From positions 1 through 53,050 of the IMG/VR virus record IMGVR_UViG_3300005095_000123: DNA of 53,050 nt. The stretch is one strand, 5' to 3'. The first letter of the stretch is position 1; every line of letters begins with the position of its first letter. The notes under the pieces are model-generated. The model worked only from the letters and a program-made list of their open reading frames with translations, was not told the DNA's origin and made no database searches. Shown one piece after another: positions 11,236 through 20,180 of this stretch. The stretch is from a virus. Position numbers and translations under genes: made by a program.

Positions 11236-13130
11236 GAATCCTTCGTTATTCTTTCCGTTCAGTTCCGACAATCAAGCGTTTTGTTCTTTCTCGCAAAAAG
11301 TATAAGTATCTACAAGGACCGGTAGGATGCCTCCCCGGCGATGCCGAATTTTTAACCCCTACTGGATGGAAGCGTATAGATTCTTATGAGGACGGAGACT
11401 TTGTAGCTCAAGTGGATTGGGAAAATAACAAAGTTTCTTTTGTAAAACCGACCGCCTATATTTCTGCGCCGGCAGATAAATGGATCGTTTTTGATCGGGG
11501 AGATTTTGTTATGAAGGTCTCCCCGGAACATAGAGTTGCTTTTCTTGACGAGAACGAAAAGCTATTCGTTATTCCCGCCCGTGATTTTTTGCTGTTCGAC
11601 GGCCTGTTGTCTCTTATTTTTCTAATTAACAGGGAGGAATACGGGATAGAGTTTTTTGTTCCGAAGTTCGTTCTCGGTAGCGTGTATAAAGTAAAAATAT
11701 TTGAAGAGGAACCTAAAGACCGGGAGAAAAAATATTGCTTTGAAGTTCCTACTTCTTTATTCCTCGTGCGCCAGAACGGAAAGGTTTTTGTAACAGGAAA
11801 TTCAGGGAAGTCTAGTGGCTGTGTTTTCCATCTTTTCTACTATGCTATGCAACAACCGCCTAACGTTAATGGAGTTAGACGCACACGTTACGTCATCGTT
11901 CGTAATACCTATCGCCAGTTGCAAGACACGACAAAGGTGACCATAGACGAGTGGCTCGACCCGTCTATCGCCAAGTGGAAAGAAATGAAGTCCCTTTATG
12001 AGATCAAGTTCGCCCTCAAAGACGGTACAACGGTCGAGTCCACCTGGCTCCTACGGGCCTTGGACAATCCCGATCACGTTCGGAACCTTTTGTCCTTGGA
12101 AGTGACGGGGGCCTGGTTCAACGAGGCCCGGGAGATACACCAAGACATCTTCGAGGTTATGCGGACGAGGATAGGGCGCTTCCCGCCGGCCAAGGACGGA
12201 GGCCCCGACTATCCTTTTATTATTCTTGACTCCAACCCGCCGGACACGGACCATTGGCTCTACAAGCTCTTCGAGGAAGCGCCGAAGAAGGACCCGAAGG
12301 TGGCCGAGCTGTTCGAGGCGTTCTATCAACCGTCCGGTCTATCACCGGAAGCCGAGAACATAGAGAACCTTCCTCCCCGATACTACGAGGAGTTGTGCAT
12401 CGGGCAGGACGAAGACTGGATTCGTGTTTACGTCCACGGTGAATACGGCTTCCTCAAAGAGGGGAAGCCCGTATTCTCTGCCTATCGGGACAAGCTCCAC
12501 CTGGCGGACGAGGAGCTCATGCCCATTAGGGGATACCCTCTTATAATCGGAATGGACTTCGGCCTTACGCCCGCCACCGTGATAACACAGAAAATAAAGA
12601 ACCGCCTATACGTCCTCGACGAGGAATATACGCTCGAGCCGACGGATCTCGAGACCTTCGTCAACGAGCAATTGATTCCTCGCCTAACGGAGCGGAAGTA
12701 TTTGGGGATGGACACGATAATCATAGGCGACCCGGCGGGGACTACCCGTTCCCCTACGGACGGACGGACGTGCGTGGCCGTGCTAAGGCAGTATTTCCCT
12801 CGGGTTTATGTCGCCTGGACGAACGCCATCAACGAGCGGATAAGGGCCGTTAACGAATATCTCACTCGGATGGACGGAGACGAGCCGTGCTTCAAATTGT
12901 CTCCTACGTGCAAGTGGCTCCGACAGGCGTTGAATGGTAAATACTATTTTCAAAGGAAGCGGGGATCGAAGGGCGTTTACAGCGACGTTCCGGTGAAAAA
13001 CGAATATTCGCACGTCGCCGACGCCCTACAGTATGCGGCAATGGGTTATCGGCCCAGCTACAATATGGTAAAGAGACCGGAAACAGCTCCTGGCGGAGGT
13101 AAGCGAGTTGGCTTCGACGCATTCGTATGA
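11232..13130 (+). CDS. terL: Terminase large subunit, interrupted by an in-frame intein
   Basis: The 632-residue precursor starts at ATG 11232 in an ATGA overlap. The Walker A loop is split: GPVG before, SGKSSG after, a 158-residue intein. After splicing (474 residues) it has the ATPase core (RYVIVRNTYRQLQDT, and VTGAWFNEARE with the Walker B/catalytic Glu region) and the C-terminal RNase-H-like nuclease: IIGMDFGLTPATV, IIIGDPAGTTRSPTDGRT and SHVADALQYAAMGY supply the acidic metal ligands. It is the motor and headful nuclease that packages DNA into the prohead. It is followed directly by the portal gene (23-base overlap). TerS is not adjacent but lies in the left arm. Confidence 0.93.
   Translation: MRILRYSFRSVPTIKRFVLSRKKYKYLQGPVGCLPGDAEFLTPTGWKRIDSYEDGDFVAQVDWENNKVSFVKPTAYISAPADKWIVFDRGDFVMKVSPEHRVAFLDENEKLFVIPARDFLLFDGLLSLIFLINREEYGIEFFVPKFVLGSVYKVKIFEEEPKDREKKYCFEVPTSLFLVRQNGKVFVTGNSGKSSGCVFHLFYYAMQQPPNVNGVRRTRYVIVRNTYRQLQDTTKVTIDEWLDPSIAKWKEMKSLYEIKFALKDGTTVESTWLLRALDNPDHVRNLLSLEVTGAWFNEAREIHQDIFEVMRTRIGRFPPAKDGGPDYPFIILDSNPPDTDHWLYKLFEEAPKKDPKVAELFEAFYQPSGLSPEAENIENLPPRYYEELCIGQDEDWIRVYVHGEYGFLKEGKPVFSAYRDKLHLADEELMPIRGYPLIIGMDFGLTPATVITQKIKNRLYVLDEEYTLEPTDLETFVNEQLIPRLTERKYLGMDTIIIGDPAGTTRSPTDGRTCVAVLRQYFPRVYVAWTNAINERIRAVNEYLTRMDGDEPCFKLSPTCKWLRQALNGKYYFQRKRGSKGVYSDVPVKNEYSHVADALQYAAMGYRPSYNMVKRPETAPGGGKRVGFDAFV
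11328..11801 (+). other. Mini-intein inside TerL (158 residues)
   Basis: Begins with CLPGDAEFLTPTGWKRI (block A: nucleophile Cys, CLxGD motif), has KVSPEHRVAF as block B with its His, and ends VFVTGN followed by the +1 Ser (block G). The usual penultimate His is Gly, a variant found in some active inteins. There is no room for and no sign of a homing endonuclease. The inserted DNA is visibly AT-richer than the flanking terminase gene. Insertion splits the Walker A loop between Gly and Ser-Gly-Lys, a favoured intein site. Confidence 0.9.
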
Positions 13131-15126
13131 AGAGACCCGGGAGGAAATAAGGCAAGAGCAGGAATACGAAGAGCGGATAAGGGTCCTCCATCCGCTCGTG
13201 GAATTTATCAACGACGCCTTTACGAAGGCCCGGGACGCAAAGCGGCCCATCGAAGAGCGGATGCTCGAGTGCCTGCGGGCCTTCAAGATGCAGTATTCCG
13301 AGGAAAAGCTCGCCGCCATTAGGGAGATCGGCGGCTCCGAGGTCTATCTTCCGCTTACCAATGTAAAGGCCCGAGCGCTTAAAGCTTGGCTTAACGACGT
13401 TTTCTTCCGGCCCGGGGAACCGCCTTTCGACATTGAACCATCCCCCGTCCCTACTCCAACAGAGGCCACCGAGGAGAAAATAGGTCAAGGGCTCCAGGAA
13501 GATTATTCCGAGATAATGCAAAAGGTGGCCGAGCTCCAGATGCTCTCCGGCGGACAGATAGACGTTTCCGCCATTTTGGAAAAGATGGAGGGCATCTCCT
13601 TTACGGACGAGTATATGCGCCGAGTGGAGGAGAGGGTAAAGGAGCTCGCCGAGCAGGAGAAGAAGAGGATAGACGACCAGTTCACCGAGGGAGGGTTTTA
13701 CGAAGCCCTGGACCACGCCCTCTTAGACATCGCTATTTTTCCATGCGCCATCATAAAGGGTTCGGTCCCTCGGAAGAAAAAGATCTTCGACAAGAAGAAG
13801 CAGGTCGTCGAAAAGGTCATTCCTACCTTTAACAGGGTTTCTCCCTTCGATATTTACCCCTCGCCAACGGCCACGGATTTTTCAGATTACGTCATAGAGA
13901 TCCTCCATCTCACTCCGGCGGACCTGGCCTCCCTGCGAGGCGTTGACGGCTACAACGACCAGGCCATCAAGAACATTCTCGAGCGCTACGGCGACGACGG
14001 TTACGAGATCCCCGACACGATGGGGACTTCCCGTTGGGATCTCGAAGGAAAGAAGAGAACGGACGCCCCTCTTATTGATGTTATCGAGTTCTGGGGAGAG
14101 GTCCCGGGACGTATTCTCGACGACGTTGAACTTGTTACCCTCGACCGGACCGAGGTGGAGATAGAGCCTGACGAGTATTATTCCGTTCAGGTTCTTATAG
14201 TTGACGACGAGATCCTCAAGTGTGTCTTAAATCCCGATCCTTTCGGGGAAAAGCCATACGCCAAGGCTAGTTTCGTCACCATCCCCGATTCTTTTTGGGG
14301 TCAATCCCTGGCCGAGGTTCTCCTTGATCTGCAAGAGGCCATAAACGCCCTGGCCCGGGCAACGATAAACAATGCAGTCCTATCCTCCGGCCCGATGGTC
14401 GAGAGGAACATAGACCGTATTCCTCAGTCCGAGGAGAAGGCCATCCTTCCTTGGAAAATCTTTGATGCCACGACGCTCGGCTTCAACGAGGCCCCTGCTT
14501 ATCGGTTCTATCAGCCTCGGCTTACATCTGCGGCCTTGGTCCAGGTAATCGCTTACTTCTTGAAGTTGGCCGACGAGCTCTCCGGCGTTCCGGCCTATGC
14601 TCACTCGGACGTGACGAGCGGGGCCGCCGCCCGGACCGCCGCCGGCCTACAAATGTTGATGCAGTCGTCAAGTAAAGGTTTGAAGCAGGTGGTAAAGGCG
14701 ATAGACGAGGGGATCATAGCGCCCATCGTTCGCCGGCAGTATTACATGAACGTCATAGATTTCTACGGTGTGGGCGAGGAAGTGCCGGACCTCAATATCC
14801 GGCCCAAGGGAACCGAGTATCTGCTCGAAAGAGAGGCGCAGACCCAGCGCCTACTCGAGCTCCTGAATCTCACCAATAATCCGACGGATCTCCAGCTCCT
14901 CGGCCAGGAAGGCCGTAAGATGCTCCTCGAACGGATCTTCAAGAACTTCGGCGTGGAGATTCCGTTCGACACGCAAATGAAGGAGATGGTGGACGAGCTT
15001 ACGGCTCAATTGTCTCGGATGCAGGCGGCGCAGACGCCGAAACCGGCCCAGAACATCGAGACGGTCCCCGGTATGGCTGGACAAATGAGGGCCGAGTCCC
15101 TACAAATGAGTGGGTTCAAGAAATGA
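13108..15126 (+). CDS. Portal protein
   Basis: A 672-residue protein directly after the terminase. It starts at TTG 13108, chosen because GGAGGT lies seven bases upstream and no other start fits. It has the features of podovirus/P22-like portals: a helical N-terminus, KARALKAWLNDVFF, a long central region with IKGSVPRKKK and FDIYPSPTATDFSDY, a FWGQSLAEVLLDLQEAINAL stretch typical of the stem/crown, SGAAARTAAGLQMLMQ, and a C-terminal helix with barrel-like repeats. Portals form the dodecameric ring through which DNA enters and leaves, and nucleate head assembly with scaffold and coat. The assignment combines context with family-like motifs. Confidence 0.88.
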   Translation: MASTHSYEETREEIRQEQEYEERIRVLHPLVEFINDAFTKARDAKRPIEERMLECLRAFKMQYSEEKLAAIREIGGSEVYLPLTNVKARALKAWLNDVFFRPGEPPFDIEPSPVPTPTEATEEKIGQGLQEDYSEIMQKVAELQMLSGGQIDVSAILEKMEGISFTDEYMRRVEERVKELAEQEKKRIDDQFTEGGFYEALDHALLDIAIFPCAIIKGSVPRKKKIFDKKKQVVEKVIPTFNRVSPFDIYPSPTATDFSDYVIEILHLTPADLASLRGVDGYNDQAIKNILERYGDDGYEIPDTMGTSRWDLEGKKRTDAPLIDVIEFWGEVPGRILDDVELVTLDRTEVEIEPDEYYSVQVLIVDDEILKCVLNPDPFGEKPYAKASFVTIPDSFWGQSLAEVLLDLQEAINALARATINNAVLSSGPMVERNIDRIPQSEEKAILPWKIFDATTLGFNEAPAYRFYQPRLTSAALVQVIAYFLKLADELSGVPAYAHSDVTSGAAARTAAGLQMLMQSSSKGLKQVVKAIDEGIIAPIVRRQYYMNVIDFYGVGEEVPDLNIRPKGTEYLLEREAQTQRLLELLNLTNNPTDLQLLGQEGRKMLLERIFKNFGVEIPFDTQMKEMVDELTAQLSRMQAAQTPKPAQNIETVPGMAGQMRAESLQMSGFKK

Positions 15127-15317
15127 GAAAAATTTTGAAGAGTCTAAGAATCGGATCTCCCGAAGTGTTTGAACGCTTCGTAGAGGAATTGGAGGCGGAG
15201 AAGGCAAGGCTTCTATCTTCTCTTCTTACTTGCAAGGATTTTTCGGAGATTCGTTTTTTGCAGGGGCGCTTATTCTCGTTAAACAAAATCTTGGAGGAAG
15301 CAAAAAATGATTCATGA
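15123..15317 (+). CDS. Small helical protein (64 residues)
   Basis: Starts in an ATGA overlap with the portal gene and overlaps the next gene by 11 bases. It is almost entirely helical and charged (VEELEAEKARLLSSLL, then LFSLNKILEEA), a short coiled-coil hairpin. No family recognised. It is probably a minor virion or assembly protein, judging by position only. Confidence 0.6.
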   Translation: MRKILKSLRIGSPEVFERFVEELEAEKARLLSSLLTCKDFSEIRFLQGRLFSLNKILEEAKNDS

Positions 15318-15639
15318 AGAGTGCGCCCTTCACTCCTACTTGGAGCGCCAGATAGAGGAAAACAAAAAGAGACTTATCGAACTCGAGGCCGCTATTCATT
15401 CGGAGCTTGCCGCCCTACGGAGGGCCATAGACGAAGGCCACCGTGAACTTTGTCGGGAGATCTCCGAGCTGAAAGAGGCGGTAGCACAATTGAACGTTTC
15501 GGAGCATTCCAAACGTTTGGAAAAACTGGAGGAGAGAATTCTTGAAAAGGTGGGGCGGAAGGAGATCGCCCTTATCTTCACGGCTATTTCGTTTTTTCTC
15601 AGTCTGGTTTATCTCATAATTAGGTTGGTCGGGAGATGA
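15307..15639 (+). CDS. Coiled-coil protein with C-terminal membrane helix
   Basis: 110 residues: residues 10-85 form a continuous heptad-like coiled coil, residues 88-107 (IALIFTAISFFLSLVYLIIR) a single membrane helix, then a short basic end. A tail-anchored coiled coil in this position may be a spanin-like or membrane-docking protein. The genome palindrome (copy 5) lies in its reading frame and encodes SKRLE within the coiled coil, where it fits the helix without disruption. Overlaps both neighbours. Confidence 0.65.
   Translation: MIHEECALHSYLERQIEENKKRLIELEAAIHSELAALRRAIDEGHRELCREISELKEAVAQLNVSEHSKRLEKLEERILEKVGRKEIALIFTAISFFLSLVYLIIRLVGR
15507..15522. repeat. Genome-wide 16-bp palindrome, copy 5
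   Basis: Perfect TTCCAAACGTTTGGAA inside the coiled-coil membrane protein gene, read as S-K-R-L-E. Confidence 0.95.
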
Positions 15640-15980
15640 CGAGGGACTTTTTCGCCGGCGACACGGTAAAGATTCGGATTTATTTGAAGGACAAGAACGG
15701 GAACCCGATCTCCGTGGACGGGTTCGAGTTCGTTGTTACCATGAAGAAGAGGCCGACGGACCCGGACGAGGAGGCCGTAATCCAAAAGATAATCAACGCC
15801 ACGGACAACCCGGACGACCCGCAGGGGTTTACGGAGATAGTCCTTGAGGCTTACGAGACTCGACTCATTCCGGCAGGTGAGTATTTCTACGACGTGCAGA
15901 TGAAGTCGGACACCGGCGACGTAAAGACGATCCTCTATGGAAGGGTCCGGGTAAAGCAAGACGTGACGCATAGGACGTAG
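15636..15980 (+). CDS. BppU-N-like Ig-fold virion protein
   Basis: A 114-residue beta domain. It opens with FFAGDTVKIRIYLKDKNGNPISVDG, and continues FEFVVTMKKRP and AGEYFYDVQM, closely following the pattern of small Ig-like domains at the N-terminus of baseplate (BppU-like) or fibre proteins: GDT, strand, DxxGxPI, strand. Likely a virion surface or tail accessory protein. ATGA overlap with the preceding gene. Confidence 0.65.
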   Translation: MTRDFFAGDTVKIRIYLKDKNGNPISVDGFEFVVTMKKRPTDPDEEAVIQKIINATDNPDDPQGFTEIVLEAYETRLIPAGEYFYDVQMKSDTGDVKTILYGRVRVKQDVTHRT

Positions 15981-15982
15981 AG

Positions 15983-16423
15983 ATGGATTGTTTTCCTTTA
16001 CCGGAAGCCGAGTATTTGATCGTGTGTATCGAAGAGCCGGTCATCGAGGTGACCGTGGATACCTTATGCGTGGCCGGCACGGAGGGCGGATTGGCGAGCA
16101 AGCTTCAAACCGAAATTCGGGCCGCAGATCTTCCTGTCGGGACGACCCCGATCATCGTCGGAGCACTTCCTACGGACGGGACGGTTCTTTCTGTTTTTGT
16201 TGATATTCTCGAGCCGTTCCCGGAAGGGACGACGATGACGATAGGGACGGACGCCGACCCGGCTATGTTTGTCTCCTCCGACCTGGTGGCGATGTCGGTT
16301 CCGGGAACCTATGAGATAAATCTCGACAAGGAATACGAGGGTTCGCCGATCACGAAGATTTTTGTGAGCCTGCCCACGGCCTCTACCCAGGGGAAGGCCC
16401 TGGTTTCGATAATCCTTATGTAG
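15983..16423 (+). CDS. Virion structural protein (146 residues)
   Basis: A beta-rich protein with many Gly, Thr and Val, starting two bases after the previous stop. The C-terminal 90 residues (VGTTPIIVGALPTDGTVLSV onwards, ending GKALVSIILM) form a compact repeat-free beta domain of the sort found in head decorations or fibre modules. A short Cys-containing N-terminal arm may attach it. No exact family recognised. Confidence 0.55.
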   Translation: MDCFPLPEAEYLIVCIEEPVIEVTVDTLCVAGTEGGLASKLQTEIRAADLPVGTTPIIVGALPTDGTVLSVFVDILEPFPEGTTMTIGTDADPAMFVSSDLVAMSVPGTYEINLDKEYEGSPITKIFVSLPTASTQGKALVSIILM

Positions 16424-16435
16424 GAGGAAAGCGTT

Positions 16436-17260
16436 ATGGCCACGGTTTACGGAAACTGGCTGGGGACCATGAAGCAGATCTTTAAGATCGGGGGTCCCCT
16501 GGGAAAGGGATTCAAGCTCATTACCGAGGGGCTCGCCGCCGTCGATGCGGACGACAACCTTATCAACTTGCAGATAGAGCGAGCGGCCCAGGACGACCAC
16601 GCCGCTACGTGGCTCGACGTGAAAGAGGCCGGCGTCCTGGTGGAGTTCGCCATTGACGGGAACTCTCCGCCGTCCCCCGGCACGAACTCCGGTTCTTACG
16701 GTATCGTCACGACCGCCGGCGGGTCCTATCAGGCCGGAGAGATCTACTACGACGACGGGTCTCAGCTCCGGTTGGTGGCCACGTGGAAAGGCCAGCATAT
16801 TACGATCGGAAATTCCGACCTTACGGGGAGCGACCTATCCTTCCAGGCAAACGGCGTCTATGCGGCGCACTCGGCGTCTCCGCCCTACGACTGGACCCTC
16901 AAAGGAGACGGTGCGCCGGAGCAAATAGGATACATCCGCTTCATTGAGGTTCCCATCGGGACAAACTCTTCCTACCAGAGCACCACGGCCATCCCCGATG
17001 GATCCCGGATAGTGAAGGTGGAGACGAACGTGACAACCCCTTATTCCTCCGGGGCGACCGTGCAGGTGTCCTTGGAGACCGGTGTTATCTTACAGCCGAC
17101 GGACGAGAATTATCCGCCGGAGGCCGACCTTTACGTCTCCGATCTCTATACGGTTGTTGGTTCCGGGCAGGGTGGAAAGGTAAAGGTGGACATCGGCGGG
17201 GGACCGACCGCCGGTGAGGGAATGGTCCTCGTGGCCTATATTGAAAGGACGCTCGTGTAA
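16436..17260 (+). CDS. Virion surface/fibre-like protein (274 residues)
   Basis: AGGAGGAAAG precedes the ATG. The N-terminal 60 residues (WLGTMKQIFKIGGPLGKGFK, then INLQIERAA) look like an attachment domain. The middle (about 60-150) is Gly/Ser/Thr-rich and beta, with SSPGTNSGSYG-like turns and YYDDGSQLRLVATWKGQ. The last 110 residues repeat the beta style of the preceding protein (IPDGSRIVKVETNVTTPYSSG). The modular layout suggests a fibre or head decoration. Precise role unknown. Confidence 0.6.
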   Translation: MATVYGNWLGTMKQIFKIGGPLGKGFKLITEGLAAVDADDNLINLQIERAAQDDHAATWLDVKEAGVLVEFAIDGNSPPSPGTNSGSYGIVTTAGGSYQAGEIYYDDGSQLRLVATWKGQHITIGNSDLTGSDLSFQANGVYAAHSASPPYDWTLKGDGAPEQIGYIRFIEVPIGTNSSYQSTTAIPDGSRIVKVETNVTTPYSSGATVQVSLETGVILQPTDENYPPEADLYVSDLYTVVGSGQGGKVKVDIGGGPTAGEGMVLVAYIERTLV

Positions 17261-17532
17261 TGCCTTGGCGTAATTTGACCGGGACATCGAGGAGTTCTTT
17301 TCGGTTTGCGTTCGGCAAGGCCGAGGTTGGTGCCCTCGAGCCCGACCGCCTCTACGGCAAGGACGAACGTAATTACTCCCGGGATCTCATTCGGCACAAC
17401 CCGAAGTGGAAGCTGGATGATTTTGAATATCAGCGTGTAGAGCGTAATGAATATCAGCATTTTCCTGTTATGGATCTCGGCGAAGGGGCCTACGTCGAGA
17501 TGGAAGAAGGAGGGATAATTGAGATTGGATAA
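17260..17532 (+). CDS. Hypothetical protein (90 residues)
   Basis: Starts at the ATG of a TAATG overlap with the preceding virion gene. It is charged, with few hydrophobic stretches, including FAFGKAEVGALEPDRLYG and an acidic C-terminal YVEMEEGGIIEIG. No family recognised. It is likely translated by coupling; its last codons contain an AGGAGGG ribosome site for a possible tiny downstream ORF. Confidence 0.55.
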   Translation: MPWRNLTGTSRSSFRFAFGKAEVGALEPDRLYGKDERNYSRDLIRHNPKWKLDDFEYQRVERNEYQHFPVMDLGEGAYVEMEEGGIIEIG

Positions 17533-17605
17533 AGGCGACGTGTGTATAGTCCTGGCCGTCTTAGCGGCCATGCTCCGCGTTTTTCTAATCTTCATAAGGA
17601 TGTAA
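17525..17605 (+). CDS. Possible 26-residue membrane peptide
   Basis: A TTG start overlapping the stop of the previous gene opens a frame of 26 codons. After a short charged start (LDKGD) it is one hydrophobic helix containing an internal Arg, ending just where the ribosome site of the next gene begins. AGGAGGG lies about eight bases upstream. Single-helix peptides of this size occur as phage lysis or regulatory peptides. The evidence is only frame, hydrophobicity and spacing, so it could be chance in an 83-bp gap. Confidence 0.35.
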   Translation: MDKGDVCIVLAVLAAMLRVFLIFIRM

Positions 17606-17615
17606 GGAGGGTAAG

Positions 17616-18245
17616 ATGCCCACTACCCCGTCTTATTTCATATTGGTTCCCGGAGCATCCCTTGCCTTCACTCCGCCGGAGGGCAAGGTGGTGGTTTTTC
17701 ACGACGGGCAAAAGCTTGTCACGAAAGACGCCACAGGACGCTCTACGGCCTGGAAGGCCATTCAGATTTCTACCACGGACGACGTAATAAACATGACCGA
17801 CCCGCAGATCCTTCCTACGACCAACATAGATTTCAATAACGACGAACTGGGGGAATGTTTCGAGGTCGGGGACGACTATGTAAATATAGTGGCCACGGGT
17901 GTTTATGCTTTGTCCTATGGGATACGAATGGAGTATGCTCTTTGGACCGATAGTTCTTGGATTAGGTGTGCGTGTTACGGTCTGTTTGTATTTAATGGTT
18001 CTGTGGTGGAGGCCACCAGACAGATGGGTTATGCCCGCGCCGCAGACGCAAGCAGAGATGCCTTGCGATATACGGGAAGCTCTTTGGCTCGGTATTTTAT
18101 TCGTGTGGATACGGTTCCTTTTAAGGTCCAATTGGCCTCTGCGTTCTTGCGTGAGGACGGAACGACCACTTCCGATCCGGATAATAGCAAGATAGTCAAA
18201 ACCCTTGCCGGTTCCTTTTTTAATATAGAGTTTCTGAGCCTATAA
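17616..18245 (+). CDS. C1q/TNF-like jelly-roll virion protein
   Basis: A 209-residue protein with TAAGGAGGG upstream. The C-terminal 140 residues follow a jelly-roll pattern used by phage fibres and decoration proteins: YVNIVATGVYALSYGIRM, YGLFVFNGSVVEATRQMG, a long connecting loop, VKQ-type strands (FKVQLASAF) and a final GSFFNIEFLSL strand. The GVYxLSYxI then FxNGSxV order is typical of C1q/TNF-like domains. The N-terminal 60 residues may form an attachment arm. Probably a host-facing or head-decoration protein. Fold assignment is by eye. Confidence 0.5.
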   Translation: MPTTPSYFILVPGASLAFTPPEGKVVVFHDGQKLVTKDATGRSTAWKAIQISTTDDVINMTDPQILPTTNIDFNNDELGECFEVGDDYVNIVATGVYALSYGIRMEYALWTDSSWIRCACYGLFVFNGSVVEATRQMGYARAADASRDALRYTGSSLARYFIRVDTVPFKVQLASAFLREDGTTTSDPDNSKIVKTLAGSFFNIEFLSL

Positions 18246-18273
18246 CGAAAAAATAGAATAAAGGAGGAAATTT

Positions 18274-19218
18274 ATGTTGCCGAAACAGGTCCAAGAGATG
18301 GCGGATAAGGCTTCCGAGCTTCTCGAAGGGTTCGGAAAGGACCATCCGCCTGCGGACGTTGACGATCCCGACGGGGTAGCCCCCGAAGAGGGAGACACCC
18401 CGGAAGAGCCGGAGGCGGAGCCCGTCGAGCCCTCGGAGGAACCGGAGGGCAAGGAGCCCGAAGAGCCGGAGGACCAGGAGGACAAATGGGAGCACAAATA
18501 CAAGGTGCTCAAAGGAAAATACGACAAGGAGGTTCCGGCTCTACACAAGGAGATCAAGCGTCTCCGGCGTGACAACGAAGAGCTCAGGGCACGCATTGCC
18601 CTGCTCGAACAGATGATTACGCAGATGCGCTCCGTCCAGGAGTCTCCGGAACAGCCGGAGGACGAAGAGGACGAGGCGCTTCGTTCTTTGAAAGAGAACT
18701 ACCCCGAGATCTACACGGCGATCTCGAAGTTGTTGGAGAAGAAGATCAAGCGGGAAGTGGAGCCGAAAGTCGCCAGGACTGCGGACGAGATCTTCTATGC
18801 GCAGTTGACCGCTCTGGTTCCCGAGTGGCAGAAATTGAATGTTGATCCTGATTTTCTCGATTGGCTCGATGAGCGTGATCCCGTGTCCGGGTTTACCCGG
18901 AAACAGCTCCTCCATATTGCCTATGAGAAGCGGGACGCTCAGGCGGTAGCCAATTTCTTCAAGAAGTATTTGGAGGAGCAACGAGGGACCGAAGAGCCCG
19001 AGCCGGCCACTCCGCCGCCGGCCACCAAGGCCGTTGCGCCGCCAGCCCGCCGGACCAAGAAGAGCGGGAAACCGACGAAAAAGATCTGGAAGCAGAGCGA
19101 AGTAGAAGCGCTCTACAAGAAGGCGGCGCTCGGAAAGATAGATCCAAACGAGTGGAAGAAGCTCGAAAAGGAATTGGTGGAGGCGGCATTGGAGGGCCGG
19201 GTGCTATACGGAAAATAA
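18274..19218 (+). CDS. Capsid scaffolding protein
   Basis: A 314-residue protein just upstream of the coat gene, as scaffolds usually are. Residues 20-75 are an acidic Pro/Glu-rich arm, 80-120 a basic coiled coil (KYKVLKGKYDKEVPALHKEI, then LRRDNEELRARIALLEQMI), 130-240 a helical body, and 240-314 a basic Pro/Ala/Lys tail with a final helical segment, plausibly the coat-binding end. The KVLKGKYDKEV motif before a coiled coil is seen in many phage scaffolds. It guides prohead assembly and leaves the head before packaging. AGGAGG precedes the ATG. Confidence 0.8.
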   Translation: MLPKQVQEMADKASELLEGFGKDHPPADVDDPDGVAPEEGDTPEEPEAEPVEPSEEPEGKEPEEPEDQEDKWEHKYKVLKGKYDKEVPALHKEIKRLRRDNEELRARIALLEQMITQMRSVQESPEQPEDEEDEALRSLKENYPEIYTAISKLLEKKIKREVEPKVARTADEIFYAQLTALVPEWQKLNVDPDFLDWLDERDPVSGFTRKQLLHIAYEKRDAQAVANFFKKYLEEQRGTEEPEPATPPPATKAVAPPARRTKKSGKPTKKIWKQSEVEALYKKAALGKIDPNEWKKLEKELVEAALEGRVLYGK

Positions 19219-19238
19219 TTTTCTAGGAGGTAAGAACG

Positions 19239-20174
19239 ATGCCTATTCCCGGCACGCCAGGAACGCCTGATTATACTTATAAGACCGGAACCGGCTGGAT
19301 TCCTATTGTCTTTGCCGGTAAGACTCTTGAGAAGTTCTATGCGAAGACCACCGTCGCCAACATCACGACCACCGATTACATCGGTGAGTTGAAACGCCAA
19401 GGCGACACGGTGGTCATTCGCACGACCCCCTCTATCACCATTAAGGATTACAAGAGGGGCCAGACGCTCGACATTGAGTTTCCCGAGGCCCCGTCTATCG
19501 AGCTCACGGTCAATCGGGCGAAGTATTTTAACTTCGCTATGGACGACATCGACCAAGCGATGACCGACATCAATTGGTTGGACAAATACGCCGACGATGC
19601 CGCCCAACAGATGAAGATTGTTATTGATCGGGAGTTCTTTGAGGACATCGTGTCCTATCCCGATCCGGCGAACGTCGGCACCAGCGCCGGTAAGGAGACC
19701 GGGCTCTACAATCTGGGAGCCCCGGGATCTCCGATTACCCTTAACCGGGACAACGTTCTCGATTTCATTGTTGATTGCGGAACGGTTCTCGACGAGCAGA
19801 ACTGCCCGGACGAGGACCGGTGGATCGTTCTTCCGCCTGCCGTATTCAACCTGATTAACAAGAGCGACCTGCGGGACGCTTCGTTCTCCGGTGATTCCAA
19901 ATCCCTCATTCTCCGGGGCGGGTTCACCGGGAAGATGCTCGACAGGTTCGCCATCTACGAGAGCAACCTGCTCTTCAAGGTCCCGGACGAGAACGCCTTT
20001 TACATTCCGTTCGGTCGTCGTGGGAGCCTCGTCTATGCCGCCATCCTGGAGAAGACCGAGCGGTATCGGCCCGAGAGCACCTTCGCCGACGCCATGAAGG
20101 GATTGCTCGTCTATGACTGGGCCTGCATCTACCCGGCCCATCTCGGCATGGGCTACGTGACGGTTGCTCCGTAA
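19239..20174 (+). CDS. Major capsid protein
   Basis: A 311-residue protein between scaffold and small head proteins. The N-arm (about 1-45) is followed by beta strands with DTVVIRTTPSITIKDYKRG and EAPSIELTV (E-loop-like), a helix with DDIDQAMTDINWLDKY and AQQMKIVIDREFFEDIV (spine-helix-like), RWIVLPPAVFNLIN (P-domain), GFTGKMLDRFAIYESN and a C-terminal YPAHLGMGYV strand. These features match HK97-fold coats of short-tailed phages. AGGAGGT lies nine bases before the ATG, and a strong hairpin follows the stop, as expected for the most abundant virion protein. Confidence 0.88.
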   Translation: MPIPGTPGTPDYTYKTGTGWIPIVFAGKTLEKFYAKTTVANITTTDYIGELKRQGDTVVIRTTPSITIKDYKRGQTLDIEFPEAPSIELTVNRAKYFNFAMDDIDQAMTDINWLDKYADDAAQQMKIVIDREFFEDIVSYPDPANVGTSAGKETGLYNLGAPGSPITLNRDNVLDFIVDCGTVLDEQNCPDEDRWIVLPPAVFNLINKSDLRDASFSGDSKSLILRGGFTGKMLDRFAIYESNLLFKVPDENAFYIPFGRRGSLVYAAILEKTERYRPESTFADAMKGLLVYDWACIYPAHLGMGYVTVAP

Positions 20175-20180
20175 ATGATC

